Shown here piece by piece: positions 8,170 to 16,338 of a stretch of DNA of 36,187 bases; position 1 is the first letter of the stretch; each line of letters opens with the position of its first letter. The notes below the pieces were generated by a model, which saw only the letters and a program-made list of their open reading frames with translations, ran no database searches and was not told the origin of the DNA. The DNA is from an uncultured Prevotellaceae bacterium. GTDB lineage: Bacteria > Bacteroidota > Bacteroidia > Bacteroidales > Bacteroidaceae. The translations under genes and the position numbers were made by a program. The stretch lies in assembly GCA_902800435.1 (NCBI GenBank), contig CADCEQ010000024.1, positions 1 through 36,187 on the forward strand. Direction: 5' to 3'.

Positions 8170-10587
8170 ATGAAGCATTACCTATTTATATTATGTGCGG
8201 GACTGATGATGGCAACAGCCGCCAGTGCCGTCGACCTGAAGCGTTGTACCATAGTGACCGACAGTCGCGATGAAGCCCTTGTCATCAAGATGGCAGTGAC
8301 GCTGAGCGAGGACATCCGGCGCGTGACGGGCACCCAGCCCATGGTGGGCACTGCTACCAAGGGCGGCCCTGCAGTTATACTCTCGACGGTTGACAGACTG
8401 CCGGCCCTGTGTCCCGAAGTGAGGGCCGACGAGATCCGCGGCTCGTGGGAGCGCTACAAGATCGTGACCCGCGGACAGCGGCTGGTCATCGTCGGCAGCG
8501 ATGCCCGTGGTCTGGCTTACGGCGTGCTTCACGTCAGCGAGCGCATCGGCGTGTCGCCATGGTACTGGTGGGCCGACGTCCCCGTGAGACAGCAGCCGAC
8601 ACTCGACTACGTGGAGAACTACACGTCGCAGTCGCCCACGGTCAAGTATCGCGGCATTTTCATCAACGACGAGGACTGGGGGCTCAAGACGTGGGCGGCA
8701 GAGAACTTCGAGCGCGAGTTGGGCGACATCGGTCCCAAGACCTACGACAAGGTGTGCGAGCTCATTCTGCGCCTGAAGGGCAATATGCTGGCTCCGGCCA
8801 TGCACAGCTGCACCGGTGCGTTCTACAGTCATCCCGAAAGTCAGGTAAAGGCGGCCGATTGGGGCATTATGATTACAACCAGCCACTGCGAGCCGCTGCT
8901 CTTCAACAACGCCGCCCCCTCGGAGTGGACGAAGGAGCGCGACGGCGAGTGGAACTACGTGACCAATAAAAAGACCATCTGGCAGAAGCTCGACGACCGC
9001 ATCCGACAGACCGCCCAGTATGACAATATCTACACGATGGGCATGCGCGGCCTGCACGACGAGGCCATGAAAGGCTCTACCGACCCCCGTGTCCGTGCCC
9101 GCACGCTGGAGCAGGTCTTCGCCGACCAGCGCGAGATTCTGCAGCGCCATAAGGGCCGTGCTGCCGAGGAGATTCCGCAGATTTTCGTGCCCTATAAGGA
9201 GACACTCGACATCTACGACGCCGGACTCCGCGTGCCCGACGACATCACCATCGTCTGGCCCGACGACAACTACGGCTATATGAAGCGCGTGAGCAATGCC
9301 CAGGAGCGGCAGCGACGGGGCGGGGCAGGCGTCTACTACCACCTCAGCTATCTCGGTACGCCCCACGACAACCTGTGGATAGCCACCACGGCCCCGGCGC
9401 TGATGTACGAAGAACTGAAGAAGGCCTACGATGCCGGTGCCGACCGCTACTGGCTGCTGAACGTGGGCGACATCAAACCGATGGAGATTGAGATGACGCA
9501 GTTCTTCGAGATGGCTTGGGACTTACCGGCCTTCAGCTACCAGAACGCCAACCGCTGGCAGGCCCGCTGGCTCGCTGGTATCTTCGGACAACAGAATGAA
9601 GGCGACTTCCAGCAGTTGCTCGACACCTACTACCGACTGGCCTGGCAGCGCAAGCCAGAGTTTATGGGCTACGAGATAGAATGGGACAACGACGAGAACT
9701 CACGCCTGCACGACAGCGACTTCTCGTTTGCCGACGGCACCGCCCAGCAGCGCCTCGCCGACTACCGCACCATCGCCGACGCAGCCGAGCGGCTAGGAGC
9801 CTCGCTATCGGCGGACTATCGACCCGCCTTCTTCGAGATGTTAGGCTACGCCGTGAAGTCGGCTCACCAGATGAACCGCAAGTTCCTGATGGCACAACGG
9901 AACCACGAAACGGGCAGCGCCGATGCCGCCCGCGAGAGCCGTGCCGCTCAGGACAGTCTGATGGCGCTGCTGAAGGAATATAACCAGCAGCTCGGCGGCA
10001 AGTGGAACCAGATGATGTCGGAGATTCCGCCCGGCTTTGTGGCTCTTTACCAGCAGATGCCCGACCTTGTTGACAGTCCCACCGACCGCTACCGCCTGCC
10101 CCGCGACCAGCATTACACGGCATTGTCCCGCAAGGTGGCGCTCGGAGGGTTGCGCCCCTCAGCTCCCTTCCAGCTTATCGAAGGAATGGGTCCCGACTGG
10201 ACGGTGCTGCAGTTGGGCGAGCCTTTCGATGCCGTTTGCAATCCCGCCTCGCTGTCGTCACCGCATTTCGACATTCCCATTGAGGCCGACGCGGATGCTG
10301 ATTCCGTCAGCATCTGTATTTCCTGCGTGCCCCTCTGGTCGGTGAGTCTCGACCGCAGCAACAGCTTCGGCGTCAGCATCGACGGTTGCCAGCCAGTGGT
10401 CTGCGAGAACCGGTTTACCGAGTGGTCGGCTCCCTGGAAGCGCCAGGTCTTGGAGAACCGCAAGGACTTTATGCTCAAGCTGCCCCTCGACCGCAGCCGT
10501 CGCCACCATACGCTCTCGCTCGTCGTCGGCGATCCGGGACAGCTCATTCAGCAAGTGAGTATAGATTATGGCAATGATAAGCAGTAA
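8170..10587 (+). CDS. GH115 alpha-glucuronidase, secreted
   Basis: An 805-aa protein with a signal peptide ('YLFILCAGLMMATAASA'). Characteristic GH115 segments are present in order: 'GLAYGVLHVSERIGVSPWYWWAD', 'YRGIFINDEDWGLKTWA', 'LILRLKGNMLAPAMH', 'TTSHCEPLLFNNA', 'YDNIYTMGMRGLHDEAM', 'TIVWPDDNYGYMKRVSN', 'GAGVYYHLSYLG' and 'DRYWLLNVGDIKP'. GH115 enzymes remove (4-O-methyl-)glucuronic acid side chains from glucuronoxylan, or glucuronic acid from arabinogalactan; which one applies here cannot be read. The C-terminal ~200 residues form the usual accessory beta-sandwich domain. Unlike many GH115 genes it is not next to xylanase or SusC/D genes. Its 3' end overlaps the following patatin gene by 20 bases. 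Confidence 0.92.
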   Translation: MKHYLFILCAGLMMATAASAVDLKRCTIVTDSRDEALVIKMAVTLSEDIRRVTGTQPMVGTATKGGPAVILSTVDRLPALCPEVRADEIRGSWERYKIVTRGQRLVIVGSDARGLAYGVLHVSERIGVSPWYWWADVPVRQQPTLDYVENYTSQSPTVKYRGIFINDEDWGLKTWAAENFERELGDIGPKTYDKVCELILRLKGNMLAPAMHSCTGAFYSHPESQVKAADWGIMITTSHCEPLLFNNAAPSEWTKERDGEWNYVTNKKTIWQKLDDRIRQTAQYDNIYTMGMRGLHDEAMKGSTDPRVRARTLEQVFADQREILQRHKGRAAEEIPQIFVPYKETLDIYDAGLRVPDDITIVWPDDNYGYMKRVSNAQERQRRGGAGVYYHLSYLGTPHDNLWIATTAPALMYEELKKAYDAGADRYWLLNVGDIKPMEIEMTQFFEMAWDLPAFSYQNANRWQARWLAGIFGQQNEGDFQQLLDTYYRLAWQRKPEFMGYEIEWDNDENSRLHDSDFSFADGTAQQRLADYRTIADAAERLGASLSADYRPAFFEMLGYAVKSAHQMNRKFLMAQRNHETGSADAARESRAAQDSLMALLKEYNQQLGGKWNQMMSEIPPGFVALYQQMPDLVDSPTDRYRLPRDQHYTALSRKVALGGLRPSAPFQLIEGMGPDWTVLQLGEPFDAVCNPASLSSPHFDIPIEADADADSVSICISCVPLWSVSLDRSNSFGVSIDGCQPVVCENRFTEWSAPWKRQVLENRKDFMLKLPLDRSRRHHTLSLVVGDPGQLIQQVSIDYGNDKQ

Positions 10588-11413
10588 AACGGGACTGGTG
10601 CTCGAAGGGGGCGGCATGCGCGGGGTGTTCACCTCGGGCGTGCTCGATGCCTTTATGAAGCATGAGCTCTACTTCCCCTATGTCGTGGCGGTCTCTGCCG
10701 GTGCCTGCAACGGGGTGTCGTATATGAGCCGCCAGCCGCGGCGTGCCCGTTACGCCAACATCGATATGCTCAGGAAGTACGACTACCTATCGCTGAAGAA
10801 TCTCATCACGCAGGGCAGTATCTTCGACCCGAACATCCTCTATGAGCGGTTCCCCAACGAGATTGTCCCCTTCGACTACGATGCCTACCGACAGAATCCC
10901 GCCACGTTTGAGGTGGTCACTACCAACTGCCTGACGGGGCGTGCCTGTTACCTGAGCGAGAAGCAGGACGCCCGCCGACTGACGGCTATCGTCAAGGCCA
11001 GTTCGTCGCTGCCCTACGTGGCACAGATAACCGAGGTCGACGGTATTCCGATGCTCGACGGCGGCATCGTCGACTCCATCCCCGTGGTGCGGGCCGTCGA
11101 CAAGGGTTTCTCGCCGAATGTGGTTATCATGACCCGCAATCGGGGCTTCCGTTCTGCCGAGCCCGACTTCAAGGTTCCCCGCCTGTTTTATAAGGAGTAC
11201 CCGCGACTGCGCGTCGTGCTGAGCCACCACGTCGAGGCCTACAACGACCAGCTGGCCCTGATAGAGCGTATGGAGGACTGGGGCGAGGTCATATGCATAC
11301 GCCCCGAGCGGCCGATGGAGGTTGACCGCATCTGCCGCGATACGCGTAAGTTGGAGGCCCTTTACGAAGAGGGCTTCCGTCTGGGAGAACAGTTTTGCAA
11401 GAATGGTATATAG
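10568..11413 (+). CDS. Patatin-like phospholipase (copy 1)
   Basis: A 281-aa cytoplasmic or membrane-associated protein of the RssA/YlbK-type patatin family. The oxyanion-hole glycines are in 'LVLEGGGMRGVFTSG', the nucleophile Ser43 in 'AVSAG' (the first Gly of GxSxG is Ala here) and the catalytic Asp164 in 'MLDGGIVDSIP', giving an intact Ser-Asp dyad. The probable reaction is hydrolysis of acyl chains from (lyso)phospholipids; substrate unknown. It starts inside the 3' end of the GH115 gene (20-base overlap; a second ATG six bases later is also possible) and overlaps the next gene by 11 bases, so it is translated from the same mRNA. A clear paralogue lies at 14928-15776 on the other strand. 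Confidence 0.88.
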   Translation: MAMISSKTGLVLEGGGMRGVFTSGVLDAFMKHELYFPYVVAVSAGACNGVSYMSRQPRRARYANIDMLRKYDYLSLKNLITQGSIFDPNILYERFPNEIVPFDYDAYRQNPATFEVVTTNCLTGRACYLSEKQDARRLTAIVKASSSLPYVAQITEVDGIPMLDGGIVDSIPVVRAVDKGFSPNVVIMTRNRGFRSAEPDFKVPRLFYKEYPRLRVVLSHHVEAYNDQLALIERMEDWGEVICIRPERPMEVDRICRDTRKLEALYEEGFRLGEQFCKNGI

Positions 11414-12311
11414 GTTGTTGCTTCTGTCGGCGCTGATGACGGCACAGACGGTCAGCGCGCAATCGTTCTACGAACGGGAGCCGAGCCGTTACGACGTGGA
11501 GATGCACTTCGACATCGACTCCGTGGGGCCGCCGGCCAGTCGGGGCGTGGCGCTGCGTCTGCCGGGTACGCTGAACGGCAGACGGGCCACCTTCACACTC
11601 GACACTGGAGCCAGCACCAGCGTCATCTCTCCGCAGCTGATCGACAGATACGGCCTGCGCCTGCTCGACGACAGCGTCAGCGTAGAGGGAATGGACACCG
11701 TGACGGTGCAGCGCGCCGTAGCCGACTCGCTCACCATCGGCCTGCTCACCCTGCGCCACGTGCCCTTCCTCGTGGCTTCTGCCGAGACCGGCGATGAGGC
11801 CTACGACCGCTATCTCGACCATCTGCAGCTGGTCGTTGGCCGTCCGCTGTTGGAGGTTCTTGGCAAGACGACCGTCGACTTCGACACGCACCTCATCACC
11901 GCTCCCCGCAAACCAAAGAAGAAGCAGAAGCGCACGCGACGCTCGAACCTCGACCTGGTTGACAATGTGCTGACGGTCACTGCCAACGACTCGCTGCAGC
12001 TGATTCCCGACCTCGGGGCCACCCACTCGGCACTCGACCACACCTATTATAATAATAACACAGCCAGTGTCGAGGCTGCCAGTCGTGCTGACACCGTCAG
12101 GTATGTCGGCATTGGCGGCATCGTTACGGCCGTGGAGTATGCACTCAGCGATTTCCCCCTGCGCATCGACCGCAAGACCGCCATCCTGCCCACGATGACC
12201 GTCCATCCTACGGCTGGCTACGAGAGCCGCTTAGGCATGGATTTCTTCTCGCGATTACGCCGCGTTGTCTTCGACTTGCGCCGCTGGCGGCTGTCAATCG
12301 TCCCAAAATAG
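11403..12311 (+). CDS. Secreted retropepsin-like aspartic protease
   Basis: A 302-aa protein. The start at ATG 11403 gives a signal peptide ('LLLLSALMTAQTVSAQ'). The first half contains the aspartic-protease motif D67-T-G-A-S ('ATFTLDTGASTSVIS') followed by the hydrophobic-Gly pair seen in retropepsin folds ('LVVGRPLLEVLGKTTVDFD'). A second half begins after a strongly basic linker (~169-180, 'RKPKKKQKRTRR') and repeats the pattern with D203-L-G-A ('LQLIPDLGATHSAL') and 'GMDFFSRLRRVVFDLRRWR'. The second motif lacks the Thr/Ser of D[TS]G. This two-lobed form would make a single-chain protease in the periplasm or outside the cell. The start codon overlaps the patatin gene by 11 bases. Confidence 0.8.
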   Translation: MVYRLLLLSALMTAQTVSAQSFYEREPSRYDVEMHFDIDSVGPPASRGVALRLPGTLNGRRATFTLDTGASTSVISPQLIDRYGLRLLDDSVSVEGMDTVTVQRAVADSLTIGLLTLRHVPFLVASAETGDEAYDRYLDHLQLVVGRPLLEVLGKTTVDFDTHLITAPRKPKKKQKRTRRSNLDLVDNVLTVTANDSLQLIPDLGATHSALDHTYYNNNTASVEAASRADTVRYVGIGGIVTAVEYALSDFPLRIDRKTAILPTMTVHPTAGYESRLGMDFFSRLRRVVFDLRRWRLSIVPK

Positions 12312-12341
12312 GCAGAAGCCCTCACAAAGATGCTGTTTTAT

Positions 12342-12372
12342 TTTGCTGTTTAGCAAAAAAAGATTACTTTTG
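12342..12372 (+). promoter_or_regulatory. Promoter of the Bor-like / barrel / dipeptidase operon
   Basis: TTTG (12342-12345), 19-bp spacer and TACTTTTG (12365-12372) match the Bacteroidetes consensus. A ~55-nt AT-rich leader without an obvious Shine-Dalgarno leads to ATG 12434. Confidence 0.75.
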
Positions 12373-12433
12373 CAGACGAAAGTATAAATGAATCAAAAGA
12401 GTATATAAGTTTAACCCTTTAATTGTTATCATT

Positions 12434-12739
12434 ATGAAGAAGAAGTTTTTATGCGCGTTAAGCGTCTGCGCTATGTTGATGCTTCAGTCATGCTACGTTC
12501 AGAATGTCAGCGTGGGAATGAGCTCCGATGAGCCTATGACACAGGTTGCCAAGGTAAAGAACCAGCAATTCATCTATGGTCTTGTACAGCCCACGCAGGA
12601 CAAGGCTGAGAACCACGTGAAGGACACCAAGCGCTTCACCATGAAGACTATGCAGACTTTCTGGGACGGTTTCCTTGCCGGCCTTACCTGGGGTATCTAC
12701 ACCCCGTCGACCACTTACTATTACGAGCCGGCAAAGTAG
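12434..12739 (+). CDS. Bor-like small lipoprotein
   Basis: A 101-aa protein with a lipoprotein signal ending in lipobox L-Q-S-C20. The C-terminal segment 'FWDGFLAGLTWGIYTPSTTYYY' matches the hallmark of the Bor/Iss family (lambda Bor has a corresponding 'FVNGLLGFITLGIYTP' stretch). Bor is a phage-derived outer-membrane lipoprotein linked to serum survival in E. coli. In Bacteroidetes the role is unknown, and this copy is not surrounded by phage genes. It lies 7 bp before a PorT-like barrel gene, so the two are probably expressed together. Confidence 0.75.
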   Translation: MKKKFLCALSVCAMLMLQSCYVQNVSVGMSSDEPMTQVAKVKNQQFIYGLVQPTQDKAENHVKDTKRFTMKTMQTFWDGFLAGLTWGIYTPSTTYYYEPAK

Positions 12740-12746
12740 TTAAGCT

Positions 12747-13454
12747 ATGAAGAAGTTGTTTATCGTAGCCATGATGATGATGGCTGCCATTACGGCCAAC
12801 GCACAATATGAGCCTGGAACATTCAGCGTCCAGCCGCGTGTCGGTTTCACGGCCTCCATGATGAGCAATATGGAGAAACTCGACATCCCCATTGCCGGAT
12901 TTGGTGATGTCAATCTTGACACCTGGCCTGCCGTTGGTCTTTTCGTCGGTGCCGACATGGAGTATCAGCTCTCGCCGCTCGTCAGTCTGTCTGCCGGCCT
13001 CAACTGGGCGCAGACCGGTAGCGGATGGGAGGACTGGAAGCATAAAGAGAACGGCATGACCGTTGAAATCAAGGACACTAAGGCAGAGACCAGTTACCTG
13101 AGCATACCCTTGACGGCCAACTTCTATGTATGGAAGGGACTGGCCCTGCGTACTGGCGTTCAAATGGGTTTCCTTACCAGCGCCAAGTTAAAGATGACTG
13201 TTACGGCATCAGGAACCCAGAATGGCTTAAACGTCAATCAGAGCACCGATGTTGACGAGTCGTTCAAGGACGAATGCAACAAGTTCGACCTCTCTATTCC
13301 CGTTGGCGTAAGCTACGAATTCAACAACCACCTTGTTCTCGATGCCCGCTACAACATCGGTGTCACCAAGGTGAATAAGGACAAAGAGCCTGGTGAGAAG
13401 GACAGCCGCAACGGTGTGTTCTCGCTTACCATTGGTTACAAGATTGAACTCTGA
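12747..13454 (+). CDS. Outer-membrane beta-barrel protein (PorT-like)
   Basis: A 235-aa protein with a signal peptide ('MKKLFIVAMMMMAAITANAQ') and alternating-residue strands throughout, such as 'VGLFVGADMEYQLSPLVSLSAGLNW', 'YLSIPLTANFYVWKGLALRTGVQ' and 'LVLDARYNIGVTKV', ending in 'GVFSLTIGYKIEL' with a terminal hydrophobic residue. This is the pattern of the 8-10-stranded PorT-like barrels (PF13568 type) abundant in Bacteroidetes. Loop regions are rich in Lys and Asp. Function is not evident. It follows the Bor-like lipoprotein gene by 7 bp and precedes the dipeptidase gene by 11 bp. Confidence 0.82.
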   Translation: MKKLFIVAMMMMAAITANAQYEPGTFSVQPRVGFTASMMSNMEKLDIPIAGFGDVNLDTWPAVGLFVGADMEYQLSPLVSLSAGLNWAQTGSGWEDWKHKENGMTVEIKDTKAETSYLSIPLTANFYVWKGLALRTGVQMGFLTSAKLKMTVTASGTQNGLNVNQSTDVDESFKDECNKFDLSIPVGVSYEFNNHLVLDARYNIGVTKVNKDKEPGEKDSRNGVFSLTIGYKIEL

Positions 13455-13465
13455 TTCTTGTTTGA

Positions 13466-14257
13466 ATGAAACAGATGAAACTTTGGAAACTTACCGCCGC
13501 CATGACACTCTGCTGTGTCGTGGCGGTTTGCGGTTGTCGTAAGAGTACCGAAGAAAAGGCTGTCATCAGCCCAACCGAGGACGCAAGCCAGTTTATGACG
13601 CTGACTGACGTCGTGCCCGATGCTATTCTTGAGATTCGCTACTTCGGTACTTACAACTTCGTGGGCGACCGCATCGACGGCTATCTGCAGCCGACGGCCC
13701 TGCTGACAAAGCAGGCTGCCGACAGTCTGCGGGCCGTGAGCGACGATGTCGTCAAGCAGGGCTACCGTCTGAAGATCTACGATGCCTATCGTCCGCAGAA
13801 GGCCGTTGATCACTTCGTCCGCTGGGCCGAAGATATTCCCGACACCCGTATGAAGGCCTACTTCTATCCCGACCTCGACAAGAATGTACTTTTCCCCCAG
13901 GAATATATCTGTGCCAAGAGTGGCCACTCGCGCGGCTCCACCCTTGACCTGACGCTCTTCGACATGACTACCGAAAAGGAACTCGACATGGGCGGCACCT
14001 TCGACTGGTTCGGCCCTGAGAGCCATCCCGACTTCTGCGGCAATCCTGAGACAGGCGAGTTTACGGGCGATAACAGTAAAAGTCCCGCTGCCAGGAGTAT
14101 CACCGCCGAACAGTTCGAGCACCGCATGATTCTCCGCCGGGCTATGCTCCGTCACGGCTTCAAGCCCTTCGACACCGAGTGGTGGCACTTCACGCTGAAG
14201 GACGAGCCTTTCCCCGACACATATTTTACTTTCCCCGTCAGGCAGCTGACGGATTAG
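13466..14257 (+). CDS. D-alanyl-D-alanine dipeptidase (M15D, VanX/DdpX-type) lipoprotein
   Basis: A 263-aa lipoprotein (hydrophobic leader ending V-C-G-C24). Zinc-binding and catalytic residues are in place: H154 and D161 in '[15 protein letters not shown]', and E238 and H241 in 'DTEWWHF'. '[17 protein letters not shown]' is the typical substrate-side Arg segment. Family members cleave D-Ala-D-Ala. An envelope-anchored copy without vanA/vanH neighbours more likely recycles peptidoglycan fragments than confers glycopeptide resistance. The gene ends tail-to-tail with trmD, the two stop codons sharing bases at 14254-14257. Confidence 0.88.
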   Translation: MKQMKLWKLTAAMTLCCVVAVCGCRKSTEEKAVISPTEDASQFMTLTDVVPDAILEIRYFGTYNFVGDRIDGYLQPTALLTKQAADSLRAVSDDVVKQGYRLKIYDAYRPQKAVDHFVRWAEDIPDTRMKAYFYPDLDKNVLFPQEYICAKSGHSRGSTLDLTLFDMTTEKELDMGGTFDWFGPESHPDFCGNPETGEFTGDNSKSPAARSITAEQFEHRMILRRAMLRHGFKPFDTEWWHFTLKDEPFPDTYFTFPVRQLTD

Positions 14258-14937
14258 TCACCGTCTTTCAGCAGGTCTGGGCGCAGCCTTCGGGTGCGCT
14301 CCAGTGCCTGCTCTAATTCCCAGTTGCGGATGTTGGCCTCGTGGCCGCTGAGCAGCACGTCGGGAACTTTCCAACCTTTATAATCAGCAGGGCGCGTATA
14401 GATGGGGGCGGCCAGCAGGTCGTCCTGGAAGCAGTCGCTGAGTGCCGACTGCTCGTCGCCGATGACGCCGGGCACGACGCGCACTACGGCATCGGCAATC
14501 ATCGCCGCCACCAGTTCGCCGCCCGTCAGCACGAAGTCGCCGATGGAGATTTCGCGGGTGATGAGGTGGTCGCGTATGCGCTGGTCGATGCCCTTGTAGT
14601 GGCCAGCCAGGATGATGATATTGCCCATCAGCGACAGCTCGTTGGCAATATGCTGGTCGAAGCGCTCGCCGTCGGGCGAGGTGAAGATGACCTCGTCGTA
14701 GTCGCGCTCGGCCTTCAGGGCGCTGATGCAGCGGTCAATCGGCTCGCACTGCATCACCATGCCGGCACTCCCGCCGTAGGGATAGTCGTCGACGCGGCGC
14801 CATTTGTCCAGCGTATAGTCGCGCAGGTTGTGCAGCCTTATCTCAGCCAGTCCCTTCTTCTCGGCGCGTGCCAGTATTGATTCGTGTACGAAGCCCTCCA
14901 GCATTTCGGGCAGTACGGTGATGATGTCTATTCGCAT
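14254..14937 (-). CDS. trmD: tRNA (guanine-N1-)-methyltransferase
   Basis: A 227-aa SPOUT-family enzyme that methylates G37 of tRNAs reading CNN codons with S-adenosylmethionine, preventing +1 frameshifts. Conserved segments: '[13 protein letters not shown]', '[17 protein letters not shown]', the knot sequence '[20 protein letters not shown]' with '[19 protein letters not shown]', and the C-terminal '[16 protein letters not shown]'. Length is normal. It is not in the rpsP-rimM-trmD-rplS order known from many bacteria. Here it is the last of three overlapping genes, starting 10 bases inside the patatin gene. Confidence 0.96.
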   Translation of the reverse strand: MRIDIITVLPEMLEGFVHESILARAEKKGLAEIRLHNLRDYTLDKWRRVDDYPYGGSAGMVMQCEPIDRCISALKAERDYDEVIFTSPDGERFDQHIANELSLMGNIIILAGHYKGIDQRIRDHLITREISIGDFVLTGGELVAAMIADAVVRVVPGVIGDEQSALSDCFQDDLLAAPIYTRPADYKGWKVPDVLLSGHEANIRNWELEQALERTRRLRPDLLKDGD

Positions 14938-15776
14938 AAATACTCCTTTATTTCTTTGATTCTTCGTTCGCCCATCTCACGGCCTGTCTGGTAGATGTGC
15001 TCCATCAGTTCCGGGTCGTGGCAGACGTGGCCTATCTGTAGCCGTTCGTCGGGACGGATGACGAGGCAGCGCCCCTGTCGTTCAGCCTCGGCAACATATT
15101 CCAACTGACCGTTGTACATCAGGTAGCGCTTGTCCATCGCTTCCACCATTTGCGGGTACTTTCTCAGGCCGATGCGCATCAGCGGCATCAGCCGGCTGTG
15201 CTCCTTCTGGTAGCCCTGAGGCTGCGTCAGGATGACCACGTTGCGCTGGTAGCCGTTCTGCTCGGCCCATTCCAAGGGGATGCTGTCGCTGACGCCGCCA
15301 TCGAGCAGTCCCTGACCGTTGATCCAGACGACCTTCGAGACCAGCGGCATCGATGCCGAGGCACGAATCCACTCATAGGCGTCGTGGTTGCACTCGTCGA
15401 GCTGTTTGTAGACGGCCTTTCCCGTCTTGACGTCGGTACAGACCACGACAAACGCCATCGGGTTGGCCTCGAACGCCTCGTCGTCAAATATGTCATATTT
15501 TTTCGGTACGACGTGGTAGCCGAAGTTGGCGTTGAAGTAGTCACCCGTGGTCAGCAGCGACTTCAGTCCGCTGTAGCGCGAGTCGCGGGCAAACCGCTTG
15601 TTGTAGCGGATGGCCCGCCCCGGCTGGCGCGACTTCATGTTGCAGCCGAAGGCCGCTCCTGCCGACACGCCTATCAGTCCGTCGGGCCACACGTCGTGCT
15701 CCATCATCACGTCGATGATGCCTGCCGTGAAAAGGCCGCGCATCGCGCCGCCCTCAAGTACCAGTCCTCGTTTCAT
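14928..15776 (-). CDS. Patatin-like phospholipase (copy 2)
   Basis: A 282-aa protein of the same subfamily as the 10568 gene. Oxyanion loop '[15 protein letters not shown]', nucleophile Ser38 in a full 'GVSAG' motif and Asp159 in '[11 protein letters not shown]' are all present. No signal peptide, so it acts in the cytoplasm or on the inner face of the membrane. Compared with copy 1 it keeps the canonical G-x-S-x-G and has a different lid segment ('[17 protein letters not shown]' versus 'SIFDPNILYERFPNEIV'), which suggests different substrates. It overlaps the HExxH gene upstream by 23 bases and trmD downstream by 10 bases, forming a compressed three-gene operon. Confidence 0.9.
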   Translation of the reverse strand: MKRGLVLEGGAMRGLFTAGIIDVMMEHDVWPDGLIGVSAGAAFGCNMKSRQPGRAIRYNKRFARDSRYSGLKSLLTTGDYFNANFGYHVVPKKYDIFDDEAFEANPMAFVVVCTDVKTGKAVYKQLDECNHDAYEWIRASASMPLVSKVVWINGQGLLDGGVSDSIPLEWAEQNGYQRNVVILTQPQGYQKEHSRLMPLMRIGLRKYPQMVEAMDKRYLMYNGQLEYVAEAERQGRCLVIRPDERLQIGHVCHDPELMEHIYQTGREMGERRIKEIKEYLCE

Positions 15777-16230
15777 ATATCTTTTTCCTCTCGTCGAAAG
15801 TCATCTTGGCAAACCGCCGCCACTCCTGTGCCCCGTTCTTACCGCACCGCTCTGCGTAGCCCAGGTCGTGGTCGTGGGCATAGGCCTCCAGTTCGAAGGG
15901 GTTCAGCAGGTAGGCTGCGTTCTTCATTCGTCTGTTCCACCAAAGGCCGCGCAGCCAGTACCACCCGTACCGCAGGTAGAACCTGAGCCACGAGTCGCCC
16001 GTAGCCTGAGCCTGCCGCAGGTGAATCATCTCGTGGTTCTTCAGCTGGTCGTTATGGCTGTTGAAGTGGTCGGCCTCCTCACGTGAGTGCGTCACGATGA
16101 AGCCGAAGAACGTCAGTGCCTCATAGCCGCGCCGCAGCCAGAAGGCATCGCTCACGGCCCTCATCTCGCCGGTCCGGCTCGGGCGCACGGCCTTCACCAC
16201 CAGTCGCAGTATGCTCAGCGGGTTGTTCAT
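15754..16230 (-). CDS. Small putative metallopeptidase with HEMIH motif
   Basis: A 158-aa protein of unknown family. It contains a zinc-peptidase-like HExxH at residues 66-70 ('KNHEMIHLRQAQ'), followed about 43-45 residues later by 'NPFELEAYAHD', whose Glu113 or Glu115 could be the third ligand of a gluzincin-type site. In between is a Trp/Tyr-rich hydrophobic stretch ('FYLRYGWYWLRGLWW') that may be membrane-associated. ATG 16230 is chosen because a good promoter lies directly upstream; a TTG at 16251 would fall before the predicted transcription start. The -7 box ends only 9 bases before this ATG, so the mRNA would be almost leaderless. Enzymatic activity is inferred from the motif alone. 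Confidence 0.72.
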   Translation of the reverse strand: MNNPLSILRLVVKAVRPSRTGEMRAVSDAFWLRRGYEALTFFGFIVTHSREEADHFNSHNDQLKNHEMIHLRQAQATGDSWLRFYLRYGWYWLRGLWWNRRMKNAAYLLNPFELEAYAHDHDLGYAERCGKNGAQEWRRFAKMTFDERKKIYETRTGT

Positions 16231-16238
16231 TCCGTGGG

Positions 16239-16269
16239 CAAAGGTACACAAAAGAATTCTAACGCCAAA
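16239..16269 (-). promoter_or_regulatory. Promoter of the HExxH-patatin-trmD operon
   Basis: On the minus strand TTTG (16269-16266), 19-bp spacer and TACCTTTG (16246-16239) match the consensus. The box ends 8-9 bases before the ATG at 16230, so transcription should begin at or within a few bases of the start codon. Confidence 0.75.
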
Positions 16270-16338
16270 CTTTTTCTTCAGTTTTCTTGTTTTTTTGTCG
16301 TTTCCTTAGGCGCTTGCAAGTATTTTTGCCTTTCATTC

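Noticed and set aside
8191..9366. Long open frame (391 codons) on the minus strand within the GH115 gene
   Set aside because: It mirrors the well-supported GH115 coding frame; its translation shows no recognisable domain and reflects GC-rich codon structure.
12434..12739. Prophage remnant signalled by the Bor-like gene
   Set aside because: No integrase, capsid, lysis or attachment-site features around it; neighbours are ordinary Bacteroidetes envelope genes.
13466..14257. Glycopeptide resistance (vanX) locus
   Set aside because: No vanH, vanA-type ligase or vanRS genes in the window; lipoprotein M15D enzymes are common in Bacteroidetes for other roles.
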